A stretch of DNA of 64,000 bases from Hyalella azteca (lineage: Eukaryota > Arthropoda > Malacostraca > Amphipoda > Hyalellidae): assembly GCF_000764305.2 (NCBI RefSeq), contig NW_025940792.1, forward strand, positions 248,001 through 312,000, read 5' to 3'. The position numbers and the translations under genes are program-made. The notes under the pieces are model-generated. The model saw only the letters and a program-made list of their open reading frames with translations. It searched no databases and was not told the origin of the DNA. Shown piece after piece: positions 46,641 to 57,920 of the stretch. Numbering within the stretch: the stretch's first letter is position 1; each line of letters begins with the position of its first letter.

Positions 46641-48515
46641 TATTTTTCAGGTCACATAGGAACTTTCAGAAGAAAATGATTACCAACCTTCGCTTCTGTG
46701 ACTTCTGAATCATCATAAAACCTCCCGCAGTCACAATTATCGTCTCCCTTGTTCACCGAGACCGAAAATATCGAGTTGATTGATTCCAGTCCACGTACAC
46801 ACAACGTGCATGTATGTTACTCGTACTCCAATCACTGCTAATGAGATCTAGGGGCGGTGAGAGGCAGTTTGTAAGAGGGATTTTGCAGAAAGCCAGTTGA
46901 GGCGAATAATTTATTCATTGTGCCAGGAGAGAGTGGGTATCACTGCACACAGACGCATGTTTACTCATCACATATGGCCGTGGGTATCGCATTACAAGCC
47001 AGACGTTAAGTCAAGTGACAGATGAGGAAGGTGACGAAACACAAACTCAAATCAAACACGCTGTTAAGGGCAAGTTTGCATGATGTTGGTCAGTGAGAAC
47101 GTTCCGGTGTCAAACAAGCATGAGACTGGAAATAACTTTTGTCATCTTCTTCGATATATTTGTTGAATTGGTTTGTAAAGAAATTTAAATTGCTATGTTT
47201 TGACACATAGCAAGCATCACACATCGTCAATGGATGAATTCCATGCATGTGTAAATGTACGTCAACTGAAAAAAATACAATAATAGCTGAAGAAATCGTC
47301 GACTGGAGCCATATTTGATCATAAAAAATTCCGTTGTATGGATATGTACTTTAAAAATAATAAATTACAGTTTACACGATACAAAAGGTATAACGTTCAA
47401 AAAACTTTTCAGGAGTAACTATTTGCAATTGAATTCAGTGACCTTATTGTAGAGTTTTAGAAGAATGCGATAGTTTCGATAACAACTATCAGCAATGGAG
47501 ATCCTATTTCATCGGCTGGTAAATTTCCCTCTACGTTACGTATGTTTTGCACGAGACTTATCATACTTAAAGTTGCCGTTGCACGCAGTAAGAAAGACGA
47601 GACACGTGATGTGATTGGAAGACCTAATAATACATGAATAATAGCCCCTGAAGCAGCAATACCGACGAATATTGGTCTTGAGAGCTATGTAATGTTGTAA
47701 TATACACGATTATCGGGGGGTTTTAAAATGGCCGACGATCGATCGATACTAAGTTGGTTGTAATTTTCTGAATGGATTTAAAATACTCGGATCAGAAAAA
47801 TATTCTAGTAACATCAACGAAAACAACCAACTTAAAAACATCGAGAACGAACCTTCGTCTGAGAAAGATTTCATGCCACATTACCTGTGGTTTGTACGTT
47901 TACGGTGGAACAATAATTACGACATAGTGCATGAAACAACATCTATGGTTATACCACTACATATATTATGAAAAAATTATTTTAGCGACAGAACTATAAA
48001 GATACCTTGAAAAGAAATTCAGCTTGCATCATTTTTTTTATCGTATGAGACTTTCGTTTCACCAATGCGAAGCTTGCACTCAGTATATCATAAACATCAT
48101 ATGCCAAATGTAGCAAAGAGTACGCGTTGGGACTAAATTATGTATTCAAATCACATCTTTTGCATGGGTATTTTAGGAATATAAGTTACACAATGACAGG
48201 CTGAAGAAAACTTGAAGCGGTTGTCAAGTTAGATCGTATCTGATTGCTGCGCTCGTATCTTGTCTGACACCAGCAGCCTCAGTTTTACCTTCATGCAAAG
48301 TAGCCTGAGCTCATTTTCTGCTAGCAAAATATTACTGCAAAGGCTAGAAACTTTCTGAGCTATAGCTGTAGGCATCTGCTGTACGTCTGTGCGCATTCGT
48401 AATAAATGAAATAAGTATTAGAAGAAATCTATATACGGCGTCTCTAACGATAAGTTTGAAAATAACTAAGACAAGGAGGGAATTTGAGGTCAATGCAGAG
48501 ACGCGTTGTGCTTTA
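46641..48515. other. Spacer of 1.9 kb, no gene seen
   Basis: Unique-looking AT-rich sequence without repeats, hairpins or coding signals that I can support. Confidence 0.5.
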
Positions 48516-48594
48516 TCCCTATCAAAATTAAGAGTCGCCCCAGCTTCTGGTACCCCAAATCAGAAGCTGGGGCGACTCTAAATTTTATTAGGGA
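48516..48594. repeat. 79-nt hairpin with 34-nt arms
   Basis: The left arm includes agagtcgccccagcttctg (48531-48549) and the right arm cagaagctggggcgactct (48561-48579), a perfect 19-bp core. The pairing continues outward through tccct/aggga to 34 nt with three mismatches, around an 11-nt loop. Size and shape are compatible with a microRNA-type precursor or a very short foldback element. Nothing distinguishes these from sequence alone. Confidence 0.85.
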
Positions 48595-49119
48595 TTCGCT
48601 GTAATTACATCGACGCCAACACCAAGTTACATACACCGCATAATAAGCTCATGCATATACCCAAGAACAATTTCGGTTTCTATTTCGCATGATAAGTAGA
48701 GGTACGCGTCAGGAATTATAACATCAGACAGAATATGCCGCTTTAACATCAAAGGAGCCCGGCATAAAAGCTATATTGTATACCTCATAAACATAGGACA
48801 GATTCTCTTCGTAGATAAAAAATGCACATATTGAGGAAAAATTCGTGTAAAAACTTCGAGCGAGGCAAGCAGACACGCCGAAAACAACGGACCTCAGATT
48901 TCGCGCGCCAAATCGAAAGCTAGACTCGATTTGCATGCAAAAATCGAGCAGTTTTCATTACAGGGCAGTCGTTGATCGCGGATGGATTGAAGACATGGAT
49001 AACCCAGGAGTAGGAATCATAAATGGAGCTTTAAATGGCCAGCCATCGACGGCTGAACCGGCGCGGAAGATCAAGCCATGATTTTAAATAGGGTTTCGCC
49101 TCCAGTTCATGCAACACAG
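48595..49119. other. Spacer, no gene seen
   Basis: Composition becomes more balanced from about 48840. The minus frame at 48724-48936 is unrecognised. Confidence 0.4.
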
Positions 49120-49240
49120 ATCGCTGTATGATAGCACACCGCTAATGGGAGGGAACGCTCTGAACAACAGACCTAACAGCTCTCGAAATACCCGAATAAG
49201 AAGAAGTGTTTGTGACTCACAACACAGTATGGTAGCTCAG
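49120..49240 (+). other. Weak exon candidate (121 nt)
   Basis: An ACACAG acceptor-like end at 49119 and a CAG|GTAAAA donor at 49240/49241 bound 121 nt that are open in one frame, reading a mixed-composition peptide (SLYDSTPLMGGNALNNRPNS...). The pyrimidine tract upstream is poor. The frame stays open past the donor to 49312. No family is recognised. This may be chance. Confidence 0.2.
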
Positions 49241-50024
49241 GTAAAATTCTCAGCAGCCAACAACACGGTTCGGTTGGCCGAAGTTATAGTGCAGACTTTG
49301 CAAGAGTTGTAAAGCGCTCCCACGCACTATGTAACGCTGAGACGTTAACGCTCAAATGCTCGACCTTGTATGGATATGGAAGGCTTCGAGAGATCGTTCA
49401 CATCTCAACACAGAGAAAGGATTCCGCAAACAAGAAGAGATCTTCCTTTATGCCTGCTCCCAATCTGCCTATCAGATCTTGCAGCAGATCTTTCAGTCTT
49501 TTCCAGTTTTTTTTCTTTTGAGCTGGTTGCATTTCAGCAGAGCTGTTTATAGTCGCCATCCTACATAATCTGTAGCTGAGTTGCTTCATAAACAGCTGTC
49601 GAGCTGTTAAAAGCTGTTTCGCTACTATGGTTGACAAGCTGTCCTTCTTAAATTAAAACTCTGCATTCTCTTTTAAAGTCAAATTCTGCGATCAAAAGAG
49701 CACGCGAAAAATTGATTTAGAAATAAATATCGTTCCCCCAAAGACACATTCAAATCTCTACAGTTCCTGATATCGTGCGTCGACTTTTGAAACTCCACCA
49801 GGTATTCAATGGCGTATCGCTCGCGTACTGAAGTGAAGGTAACAACTAGTTCCATTCCGTTTTTTTCAAAGTTTTACAAGATTTGGCCAAAAAAATCCGT
49901 TATTTCTTCGACTTTATCAAAACCCAGTTGCTGACAGAACGAAAATTAAACTAATAGTGGCTTGAAAGTGGATCATGAAAGCACTGGTGATAGATAATGG
50001 ATAGAAATTTACTTTATTTATTAA
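49241..50024. other. Spacer, no gene recognised
   Basis: Opposed open frames at 49356-49568 (plus) and 49398-49637 (minus) overlap each other. Neither shows a known motif. 'gagctgttaaaagctgttt' and related AGCTGTT repeats lie at 49535-49625. Confidence 0.4.
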
Positions 50025-50123
50025 TAGTATGGACGCCAGGCGTGTGGCGGGGTTGGGGGTGTGGACGCCAGGCGTGTGGCGGGTTTGGGGGTGTGGACGC
50101 CAGGCGTGTGGCGGGGTTGGGGG
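50025..50123. repeat. G-rich minisatellite, 32 bp unit, about 3 copies, cut by adapter
   Basis: 'ggacgccaggcgtgtggcgg' plus 'ggttgggggtgt' repeated. The third copy stops exactly where the sequencing adapter begins, so the true array length is unknown. The G-runs could support quadruplexes. Confidence 0.9.
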
Positions 50124-50161
50124 CTGTCTCTTATACACATCTAGATGTGTATAAGAGACAG
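50124..50161. other. Sequencing-library adapter: Nextera mate-pair junction
   Basis: CTGTCTCTTATACACATCT followed immediately by its reverse complement, 38 nt in all. This is the Tn5 mosaic-end pair left at the circularisation junction of Nextera mate-pair libraries, which is established knowledge. It is not genomic. The sequences on its two sides were joined in vitro. Confidence 0.98.
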
Positions 50162-50642
50162 CCACACAGCCTTGCACCACACAGCCTTGCACCACACCCC
50201 TGGTGCATCACACCTCTGTTGCCTGGTGATGCTGTGATGCACTGTGATTAAGCATTGCAGTGCTGTGCTACACTGAAATTGAAAACCGCCACGAAGTGCT
50301 ACATTGTGAACATAAACTGTGACACTGAAGAGAGTTACAAACTCGATTGTTTTAGATACAATTTGTTCGGGCGCTAAATTAGATAAAAATTTGCTACAAC
50401 TGCAGTCGTGAGGCGAACCGACTAACAAGCAGGCGATTAAATTAATACGTGTTAGAATACATGTAATTGAAGCGATATACTACACTCAAACACACATCGC
50501 GTGACGTCACCAGGCTGAGCCATAACGCTCAGGTCGGGTGAGCAGACACCCGCACACATCGCGTGACGTCATCAGGCTGAGCCATAACGCTCAGGTCGGG
50601 TGAGCAAACACCCGCACACATCGCGTGACGTCACCAGGCTGA
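50162..50642 (+). repeat. Artefactual second copy of 42218-42666 plus a third 62 bp unit
   Basis: Starts at the base after the adapter and follows 42218-42666 without gaps to 50610. It then continues with cccgcacacatcgcgtgac, a third copy of the 62 bp unit that 42667 onward lacks, and ends at an N. Most likely a mate-pair read cluster assembled as if it were genomic. Confidence 0.9.
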
Positions 50643-50643
50643 N
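50643..50643. other. Ambiguous base N (probable scaffold join)
   Basis: A single N separates the duplicated segment from a G-rich array. It marks an unresolved join. Confidence 0.9.
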
Positions 50644-50732
50644 GGGGGCGAGCAGGGGAGTAAGGGGGGCGAGCAGGGGAGTAAGGGGGCGAGCAGGGGA
50701 GTAAGGGGGGCGAGCAGGGGGTTAAGGGGGGC
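50644..50732. repeat. G-rich minisatellite, ~21 bp unit (GGGGCGAGCAGGGGAGTAAG), 4 copies
   Basis: Runs of four to six G recur four or more times, a quadruplex-forming pattern. Its left edge is an N, so it may be truncated. Confidence 0.9.
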
Positions 50733-52248
50733 TAGGTAAGACCGTCTGCAGACCGGCAATAACCAGACCCTGCATGGGTGCGGCCTGAGCTCAGCGTAGC
50801 ACTGAGCATACCGAGGCTCGCGGCCTTATGCACAATATCATTATATTCATTGTGTTATTAATATCATCAAATTAAATATCAATATCATTATTTTCATTGC
50901 GTTAGTATTATAAAATATGTTTTATTTTCATATTCATTATTTACTTAAAATATTCATTGTATTAATATCACATTCAATATATTCGTGGAGAGTTCCATAG
51001 TGGAAAATCAGGCAGAATATTTGCGTTTCTTTCCATTATATCGACATGAATAAATCAAGTAAATAAAATAAAATAATAAGGTAAAAATAATTTTATTATC
51101 AAAATATGTTCCGTAATAGAGAGCCAGGCTGATAAAGGTGGTCAATTTTAACTTAATAAAATCGGATACCTGATAAATAAAGGCAAGATAAGGTCATCAT
51201 AGATGAAGCACTGGAAAAAGATTCATGACAAAGTTCAATTGGTAAAATCTATGAGTCAAATCGGCAAAAGGCGGCTACTAAACTAAGACTATTGAGTTAC
51301 AAACAAAATGAGATACATCTACGTGACTTGAATTTGTAAGCTAATATTAACTAATTATGCAAATTAATTCAGGTGATTAAATATTAAATTAATTTTTAGT
51401 TGGTTAAAAAAATCTGCATTCTGGTCACTCAGGTACCTAAAAAGATGAGTAAAAGAACAACTTCACTAGATTGCAATTTACCCATACCTCCCTTCATGAT
51501 CCATGCACTGAAATTCTTATATGAAATTTTATTATCAATAATGGACAAGTAAACCATTTTCTGGTTTGTATAGTGGTCCTTATACATGTATCGCATTTTC
51601 CACAAATGGTGAAATTGAAGACAAATAGTGAATATGTTATATGACACGCACCATGAATAAGGATTCACAAAGGCATTTTAAGCAGACTGCAGAATAAAAA
51701 ATAGTGGGACGTTTTCTATTAAATAGATCCTAGTTTTCATATTTTATTGAACCTCCTGATATAATTTCCTAGAAATAGGTGAATTTTTCGTAATCTAATC
51801 AGTTTACCAGCGTGGGACTTTTAATCAAGATTATCGCTGCAATCTGTACACTATTATGGTGCATATGCTATCAGTTGAATGATTAGTTTCGTAATAATAA
51901 TCAATACAGTGATTAATAAAATAAGTACATACTTGGGCTATTTTCGATTTTTCGGGGGTAAACGAGGAATTTCACATTTTAATATTCCGAATAAACCACA
52001 AATACAAATGTTAACAATCTACGTCTATGGTTAAAACGATTACTTGTGTACGATAAATTAGGTAACAATTATATTATGAGTAATGTGATAATAAAAATAA
52101 TTAAGTTTTGTGACCGCAGCGGTAGCGGTAAGTATAATTACAATGCAGCGCATATGACACGCGGAGAAAGTCAATGTCATTTCAAATCACCCAGCGGAGT
52201 CTTGGTAATAACCTGGTAATGCGAACTTCAAGGAGACTACATGAACAA
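50733..52248. other. Spacer of 1.5 kb, no gene recognised
   Basis: 50735-50830 is GC-rich with gtctgcagac and gagctc-type palindromes. 50830-50990 has TATTCATT-type low complexity. The minus frame at 51429-51668 is unrecognised. Confidence 0.5.
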
Positions 52249-52372
52249 AAAAGTAATCATTGGTTAGAATCGTGGATCCAGAGCCATAAATATAAGTCAT
52301 TATTTGTGAAAATATTAGCCTCTGAACCATAAATATAAGTAATCATTGGTAAGAATGTTAGCCTGTGTGGAA
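52249..52372. repeat. Diverged tandem duplication, 2-3 partial copies
   Basis: 'gccataaatataagt' (about 52283) and 'accataaatataagt' (about 52327) are each followed by related 'aatcattggt...agaat...tagcct' sequence. Confidence 0.6.
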
Positions 52373-52469
52373 CCTAGTTGGAATATTCATTATTTTCGAT
52401 AGTTCTTCTCCGAAATAGCGAGTAATAGCAATGTATCGAGCCGACGTGTTAGACACAGTATCAGACTAC

Positions 52470-52578
52470 TACTATACTATTGTATCATCTACTAGTCTAT
52501 ACTATTGTATCGTCTACTAGTCTATACTATTGTATCGTCTACTAGTCTATACTATTGTATACATCTACTATATTGTAT
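52470..52578. repeat. Minisatellite, 25 bp unit, about 4 copies
   Basis: 'tatactattgtatcgtctac' plus 'tagtc', spacing 25 bp (52473, 52498 and so on), with an imperfect final copy. Confidence 0.9.
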
Positions 52579-54694
52579 CAGATGTATGAGTTGATGTTCC
52601 CGTAGCAGCGTGCTGAAGTGCTCAAGTTATACAGGCTTAAACTAAATTACTTTACGATGATTCGCCAAATGCAGAGGTATGTCCACAAATAACACAGCGC
52701 TCTAATGTTGTAAGGTAAATATAATTTGAGAATCCTTAGCGTAGAAAATAATTAAATTAAAATAAAATAGTTAAATTTAATGATTAATATAATTTTGGTG
52801 CGTCAATATTAGTGGAACCTTGGGGCTAGAAAGCCGCTCAACCTGCACCGCTCCGATGCTCTGAACAATTCAAACTCAGTTTAATTTCTAATTATGTTCA
52901 CCGCTTATAAATGAATAAAATTCCAAAAAGTATAATAAATTTATTCAAGTTCAGCAAGCAAGATCATCACAGCCTCACATTACCATGAACATTAGACAGC
53001 CCAGAGAAATATTGCTCGTATGTTAAGGAGATCATGGAAATGACAGCAAAGATTCGCCTCGACATTCAGAAGGAAAAATAACCAAGATATGTGAAATTAA
53101 TTTTAAAGTCACTCAGAAAATAGCATTGACTTTCAAATATGTATCATACCAGAAATAATTTTTTAACTCTATTTCAATTTTAGATTCTATTTATTTTTTA
53201 GAAACTTTATTTTAATTTTAAATTTTTATTGCAACTGAATTTCAATCTCATATTTTGATACGAAAATTAAAAATTATCTTAGTCGTATGCAACGTTGACT
53301 TTTTTGTGTTACAAATAACGAATAAAATATACTCATTTCAATTCCACGCAACCATTTTCAACAATGAAAACTTTTATCGCCAATTACTAAGAAATTAAAT
53401 TTGTTATCTAATTTTCCCTCGAACCCAGCTTTCCTACACGAAATTCACCAGCTGCAGAAAAATCTTTCGTAAAATTCCGCGCTTTGAATAATATCCAGTT
53501 TAATTATTCAAACAAATTACTATGAGTTAGCTATAGTTTTACTGAGCGACATTTTGTCTTTTAGTTGTAAAGACCTCTTTTGCTTGAAATTTCACATTAG
53601 TACTTTCATTATTTTAGATTCACGTATCTGAGACTGGTTTTAAGCGAACATTCTGAGTTCAAAAACTGTGATTTCTTGAACTGTGTGCAGGATTCATCAA
53701 TTCTCTACTTTAAGGAATTCTGCTAATTTTCAATCGAATTTGGACAATTTTAATTTATTTACCAACTTAACAAAATGATATTTTTTGAAAAAGCTGAACT
53801 ATTTGTGTTATGTCCACTATATAGGTCGTTATTGAAATCAAAAACTTCTTACTTGAAATAATCCATTATGAAAAAATCTCCATTGACAACCAAAAGAGAG
53901 GTTTGAATTGAATTCGAATCAATTATCATAAAAAACACTCCATAGCAACTATTCGAATTTATTTTAAATTTGAGAACTTTTCATTTGTTTATCCAAAATC
54001 CAGCTTTTTTACTTCAAAATTTCAGCTTCGAAATTTCGTTACATGATACGTTGAAATTCACTTCAATTTTTCACAAACCCGAACATTACCCGATAGCTAC
54101 AACTCGAGCTTAAAATAAAATATAATTTTTAGCACTCTTGAAAAACTTAAAAATAAACGTTAAAGATACCTCGAGAAGATAATTTTTAATGCGTTTTATA
54201 AACCAAACAGCACATTTTGGCCATGCCCACAAAATATACCTTAAATTCTCATGCAAACAGTTCGGTTAAAAAGAGAACGATCTTTACGAGGCAATTTAGA
54301 ACTCAATCTGACGGTTTGACAGAGTGTCTTGTTCGCAGGTGATTATTAAATGAGATCAAACGATTTCTCGATCACGAAATATTCAAAATAATTTGCTCTG
54401 CATGAGCGATAATTCTTCACGGACTGAATCACAAGAGACCGTACGTGGGGAAGATAGTTTGATTTTAAATTAGGTGCTGTGACCCATAGACCAGAATTTG
54501 AGGAGAAAAACTTCAAAGTCGCACGAAGATTGAGTAATTTTGGCCCAAAGTGAAGATGTACAATATGAGACGAATGAGGCGGTGTCGGAAATGCATTTGC
54601 TTGAAATTTGAGCGAAAGTCAGATACACTGACATCGTCTGCCAACATTACCGGGAGTCAAAACTTCGAGATTCAAGTTTATCGTCGAGAACTTT
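52579..54694. other. AT-rich spacer of 2.1 kb, no gene seen
   Basis: 53150-54130 is markedly T- and A-rich with recurring 'aatttcaattttagattct'-like words but no regular period. No coding evidence. Confidence 0.5.
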
Positions 54695-54982
54695 TAACTT
54701 GATACAGATACATAGTCTGGAAACTTTGACAACATTCATATACATCATCTGCATACTCTAACGAGATACATCCGATACATCATCTACAAACTACAACGAG
54801 ATTCCGATACATCATCTAGAAACTTTAAACGAGGTTTAAATATGCGTACATCGTCTGGAAACTTCAATCGGATTCATATACATCGTCTACAAACTCCAAC
54901 GAGATTCCGATACATCATCTAGAAACTTAAACGAGGTTTAGATAAATCGTCTGGAAACTTTAATAACATTCAGATAAGTCGA
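54695..54982. repeat. Degenerate minisatellite, ~38 bp unit, about 7 copies
   Basis: 'gatacatcatctagaaactt' alternates with 'taaacgaggtttagat' or 'caacgagattcc'. The phrase CATCRTCTRSAAACT marks each unit. Moderately diverged. Confidence 0.85.
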
Positions 54983-55598
54983 AGAGATGAACTGGTGAAA
55001 GCCCGCACAGTGAGCGCTGAGTGGCAAGCAACTCACCAAACCTTATTCTGCTCATCAATCTTATGAGCAAACTCTGAACCAGACCCTCTGCTGCTGCTGC
55101 AGTGCAGTGCTCTAAAAAGTCGACTTTAAACTAGCTCTTGTGGGTCAGCATGTGTGTAATTCAGGAACTATTTTTCAAAATTAAATACAAGGATCCTTTT
55201 GTACTAAATAGCCAAGTTAACTTACAGGAAGTAAGCCAGGTATCAACACATTAGATTTAGAAACTTACAGGCAAGTCAGAAAAATCACTAGTTTTCATCA
55301 TTTCGTATTATAGTTAATCTAGGCAGGCTTATTAGTTTACTAATCTTTTGTTTATAAGTCTAGCCTCTAGCCCTGTTCTTTGATAGCAAAGACTTCATTC
55401 AATCTTAGTTTAACCGTATAGACCTCAGGTTATCCTTTGTGTAGGCACTAGGCATTATATTTGATTTTGCAAATAACTTGAATGCTGATAATATTTCCAA
55501 AGTATCCCAGCGTGAGGCTATAGATCGCTAGAACAACATCCGCCTCTCACTTGTACTGGGCAATCTCTGTAAAATATTTTTTTACTCGCTGTTCTCAG
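54983..55598. other. Spacer, no gene seen
   Basis: Includes a short (ctg)4 run at 55088-55099. No other supported feature. Its end is a good splice-acceptor-like tract (see next entry). Confidence 0.4.
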
Positions 55599-55680
55599 TT
55601 AAAAGCCAGCAACTTGCAACCGACACGAGAGTAAACATCAGACGGTGCGGCGGCTTTGGTCAAACGTCAGCTCCCGGGAG
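55599..55680 (+). other. Weak exon candidate (82 nt)
   Basis: A pyrimidine-rich tract (ttttttactcgctgttctcag, ending at 55598) precedes, and GGGAG|GTAAAT follows at 55680/55681. Between them only one frame is open. It reads KSQQLATDTRVNIRRCGGFG... from 55601, leaving a 2-nt remainder at each end. The composition is more GC-rich than the surroundings. No family is recognised, and such patterns also arise by chance in 64 kb. Confidence 0.25.
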
Positions 55681-55868
55681 GTAAATTAAATTAACACTGA
55701 AATAACACCAGCCAACCACCGGCCAGTCGTAAGCCGCCGAAGAAAACACCCGTCATTTACGACCAGTCTTGGCAAAGTCGTCATGAGTTAACGCGGCTAA
55801 CGCTAATGAGCAAAAAACAGGGCTCGTCTTAGGTCAGTGACATGCGGTGACTTCCTGTAGAGTAGACG
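55681..55868. other. GC-richer spacer after the exon candidate
   Basis: Contains 'accaccggccagtcgtaagc' and 'gttaacgcggctaacgct'. No further feature is supported. Confidence 0.35.
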
Positions 55869-56150
55869 TGAACATCGCTGCACTCCTATACTTTAATGAC
55901 TTAATAAAACCTTAGTATTTATCATTAATCCTTTTTACGGTGAAGCATATCTGAACATCGCTACACACTCCTATCCTCTAATGACTTAATGAAGTCAGCG
56001 TATTTATCCTCAATCCTTCTACCAGTGAAGCATATGTGAACATCGCTACACTCCTATCCTCTAATAACTTGATTAAGCCCTTAATCATTCTACTAGTGAA
56101 GCATACGTAGAAGCCCCTATAATACTTATACGAGTTAATGAAGCTCACAA
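55869..56150. repeat. Tandem repeat, ~84 bp unit, about 3 copies
   Basis: 'gtgaacatcgctacactcct' anchors at about 55868, 55951 and 56036 (spacing 83-85), followed by 'atcctctaatgactta' and 'tactagtgaagcatatg'. A fourth copy after 56090 is strongly decayed. Confidence 0.85.
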
Positions 56151-57584
56151 ACTAATACTTATCGAGACCATCTCTTGATAAGAAAGCCAACAAATCACTT
56201 AGCCAACGTATGAATCCTCACTTGATGCATGATCAAGCTTAACCACTGGACTTGAATCCAATAGATCAAGCACTCTTGCATTAAAAGTATGAACTCGAAT
56301 AAAATCCATGTACATGGGAACGTTAGAGCCAAGTGACTTGACAGAATTTGTGTATGTGAAAAAGTAGAACCCTTGCTCAAATGACAAATTTTCCAACCAT
56401 ACCTTGAAAATGCTCCAGGGGATCTAGCAAGATTGCTGCTGCATTCTACGTTCATCATTTCTTGCTGTCATTTGTACCTCACATTATTGCTGGCTCTGAG
56501 CAGGTTCTGATACTTAGATGTTTTTGCCTCGTTAGAATTAAGGAACGAACGACAGGTGTACATACAATCAAAATTCAAGCTGAGCACAAAGAATTTATGC
56601 GCGCATCTGTGACTTGGGCACCGACATTTATAGATCTCGCCCTCTAACTAATTGATGCTCTCGAGGCGCAATCCAGAAGATGTCTATTATCGCAGCATCA
56701 GTAAACCCACGATTATAATGAATTAATACTTGAGCGTCTCTCAAAAACTTGCATGTGTAAGATATATAGCATCACCGATCACTTTACATCTGTGATCGGT
56801 ACTTTACAATTGTGCTGCGACAACTCCAACCTGAGTCTCTGTTGCATCGCTGGTTTCGTTTGCGTATTAACGCCGGCTGGAATGAGCTAAACATAAAATT
56901 TCGTAAACATTTCGACTGACCAATTAAAACCATAATTTAAATAACCTAAACTACAATGGTTAATTTTTACTAATTCACACATCCAATTTAGTTCATAATT
57001 AAAATAACTTAAACCACAATTGTGCACATTTATTGAGGATGCAGTCACAGGTGTTAACCCTTAGAATCAAGTCGAGATTATCCCGCTAGTTATCTCTGGC
57101 TATGTTCTTAACGGGTAATGAGAAGTTAAGAATTATCGCAACTAGCTTGTTTTAGACAAACGTGTTCCAACAACCAAATAATACAACGAGCTCAATGCGA
57201 AATAAATCAAATCGACTTCTTTCAATTTTTCCTCGTCATCTAGAATGCAATGCAAGAACATATACTGTAGATTCGTCTGCCCGTTCACGTCATGTCAAAA
57301 ACTTCTCATGCATACAGTTAAATACACAAACATCGTATATAAATAATCATTTTTAGATTAAGTAACATTTTAGTAAGCAATTAAGCGCGGCTGCAAGTGA
57401 AGCGACTATCCGAAATCATAGTTATAGTGATTGATTAAGCTAACCATGTATTTTTTATTAATATAATAAATGATGGTATTTTATACGAGAGCAATGGCAT
57501 TCTATGCTAATGTTCCTTTATTTCCGAATCTAGCGTCAACAATAAAAATCACACTACTCAAAGATAATGGTTTAATAATTCATG
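56151..57584. other. Spacer with a small hairpin
   Basis: accgatcac (56773-56781) pairs with gtgatcggt (56792-56800), with a partial third copy following. 'ttaaccataatttaaataacctaaac' and a near copy lie at 56926 and 56990. The short frames at 56195-56647 and 57162-57356 are unrecognised. Confidence 0.45.
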
Positions 57585-57735
57585 ATGAGATCATGATGAG
57601 GAAACGTTAAGTAAATAATGAAAATCCTACTCGAAGTTAATTATTTAATCCTCAATAATCAGATCATGATGAGGAAACGTATAGTCAATAATGAAAATCC
57701 CACGCATAGTTAATGAATTAATTGTCGATAGTTAG
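57585..57735. repeat. Tandem duplication, ~74 bp unit, 2 copies
   Basis: 'atcatgatgaggaaacgt' then 'aataatgaaaatcc' and 'agttaat' occur twice, with moderate divergence between the copies. Confidence 0.8.
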
Positions 57736-57841
57736 CTATAAACTACGCAACAAACGAGCAGGAGTAATTTTAACGAGACTATTCACTGATCAGCTGCAAG
57801 ATAAAGCAGCGGCTTCATAAAAGGCGAGTATTGGCTACGAT

Positions 57842-57920
57842 AATTTAGCACAAAAGGAGTTCGGGGTAAAAACGGGGAATAATTTAGCACAAAAGGAGTT
57901 CGGGGTAAAAACGGGGAATT
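57842..57920. repeat. Perfect tandem duplication, 39 bp unit, 2 copies
   Basis: 'aatttagcacaaaaggagtt' plus 'cggggtaaaaacggggaat' repeated at 57842 and 57881 without visible differences, so it is recent. Confidence 0.95.

Noticed and set aside
49917..50428. Open frames sharing an SYTHLDVYKRQ-like or LSLIHI peptide around 50.1 kb
   Set aside because: These residues are translated from the sequencing adapter and from the duplicated segment beside it.
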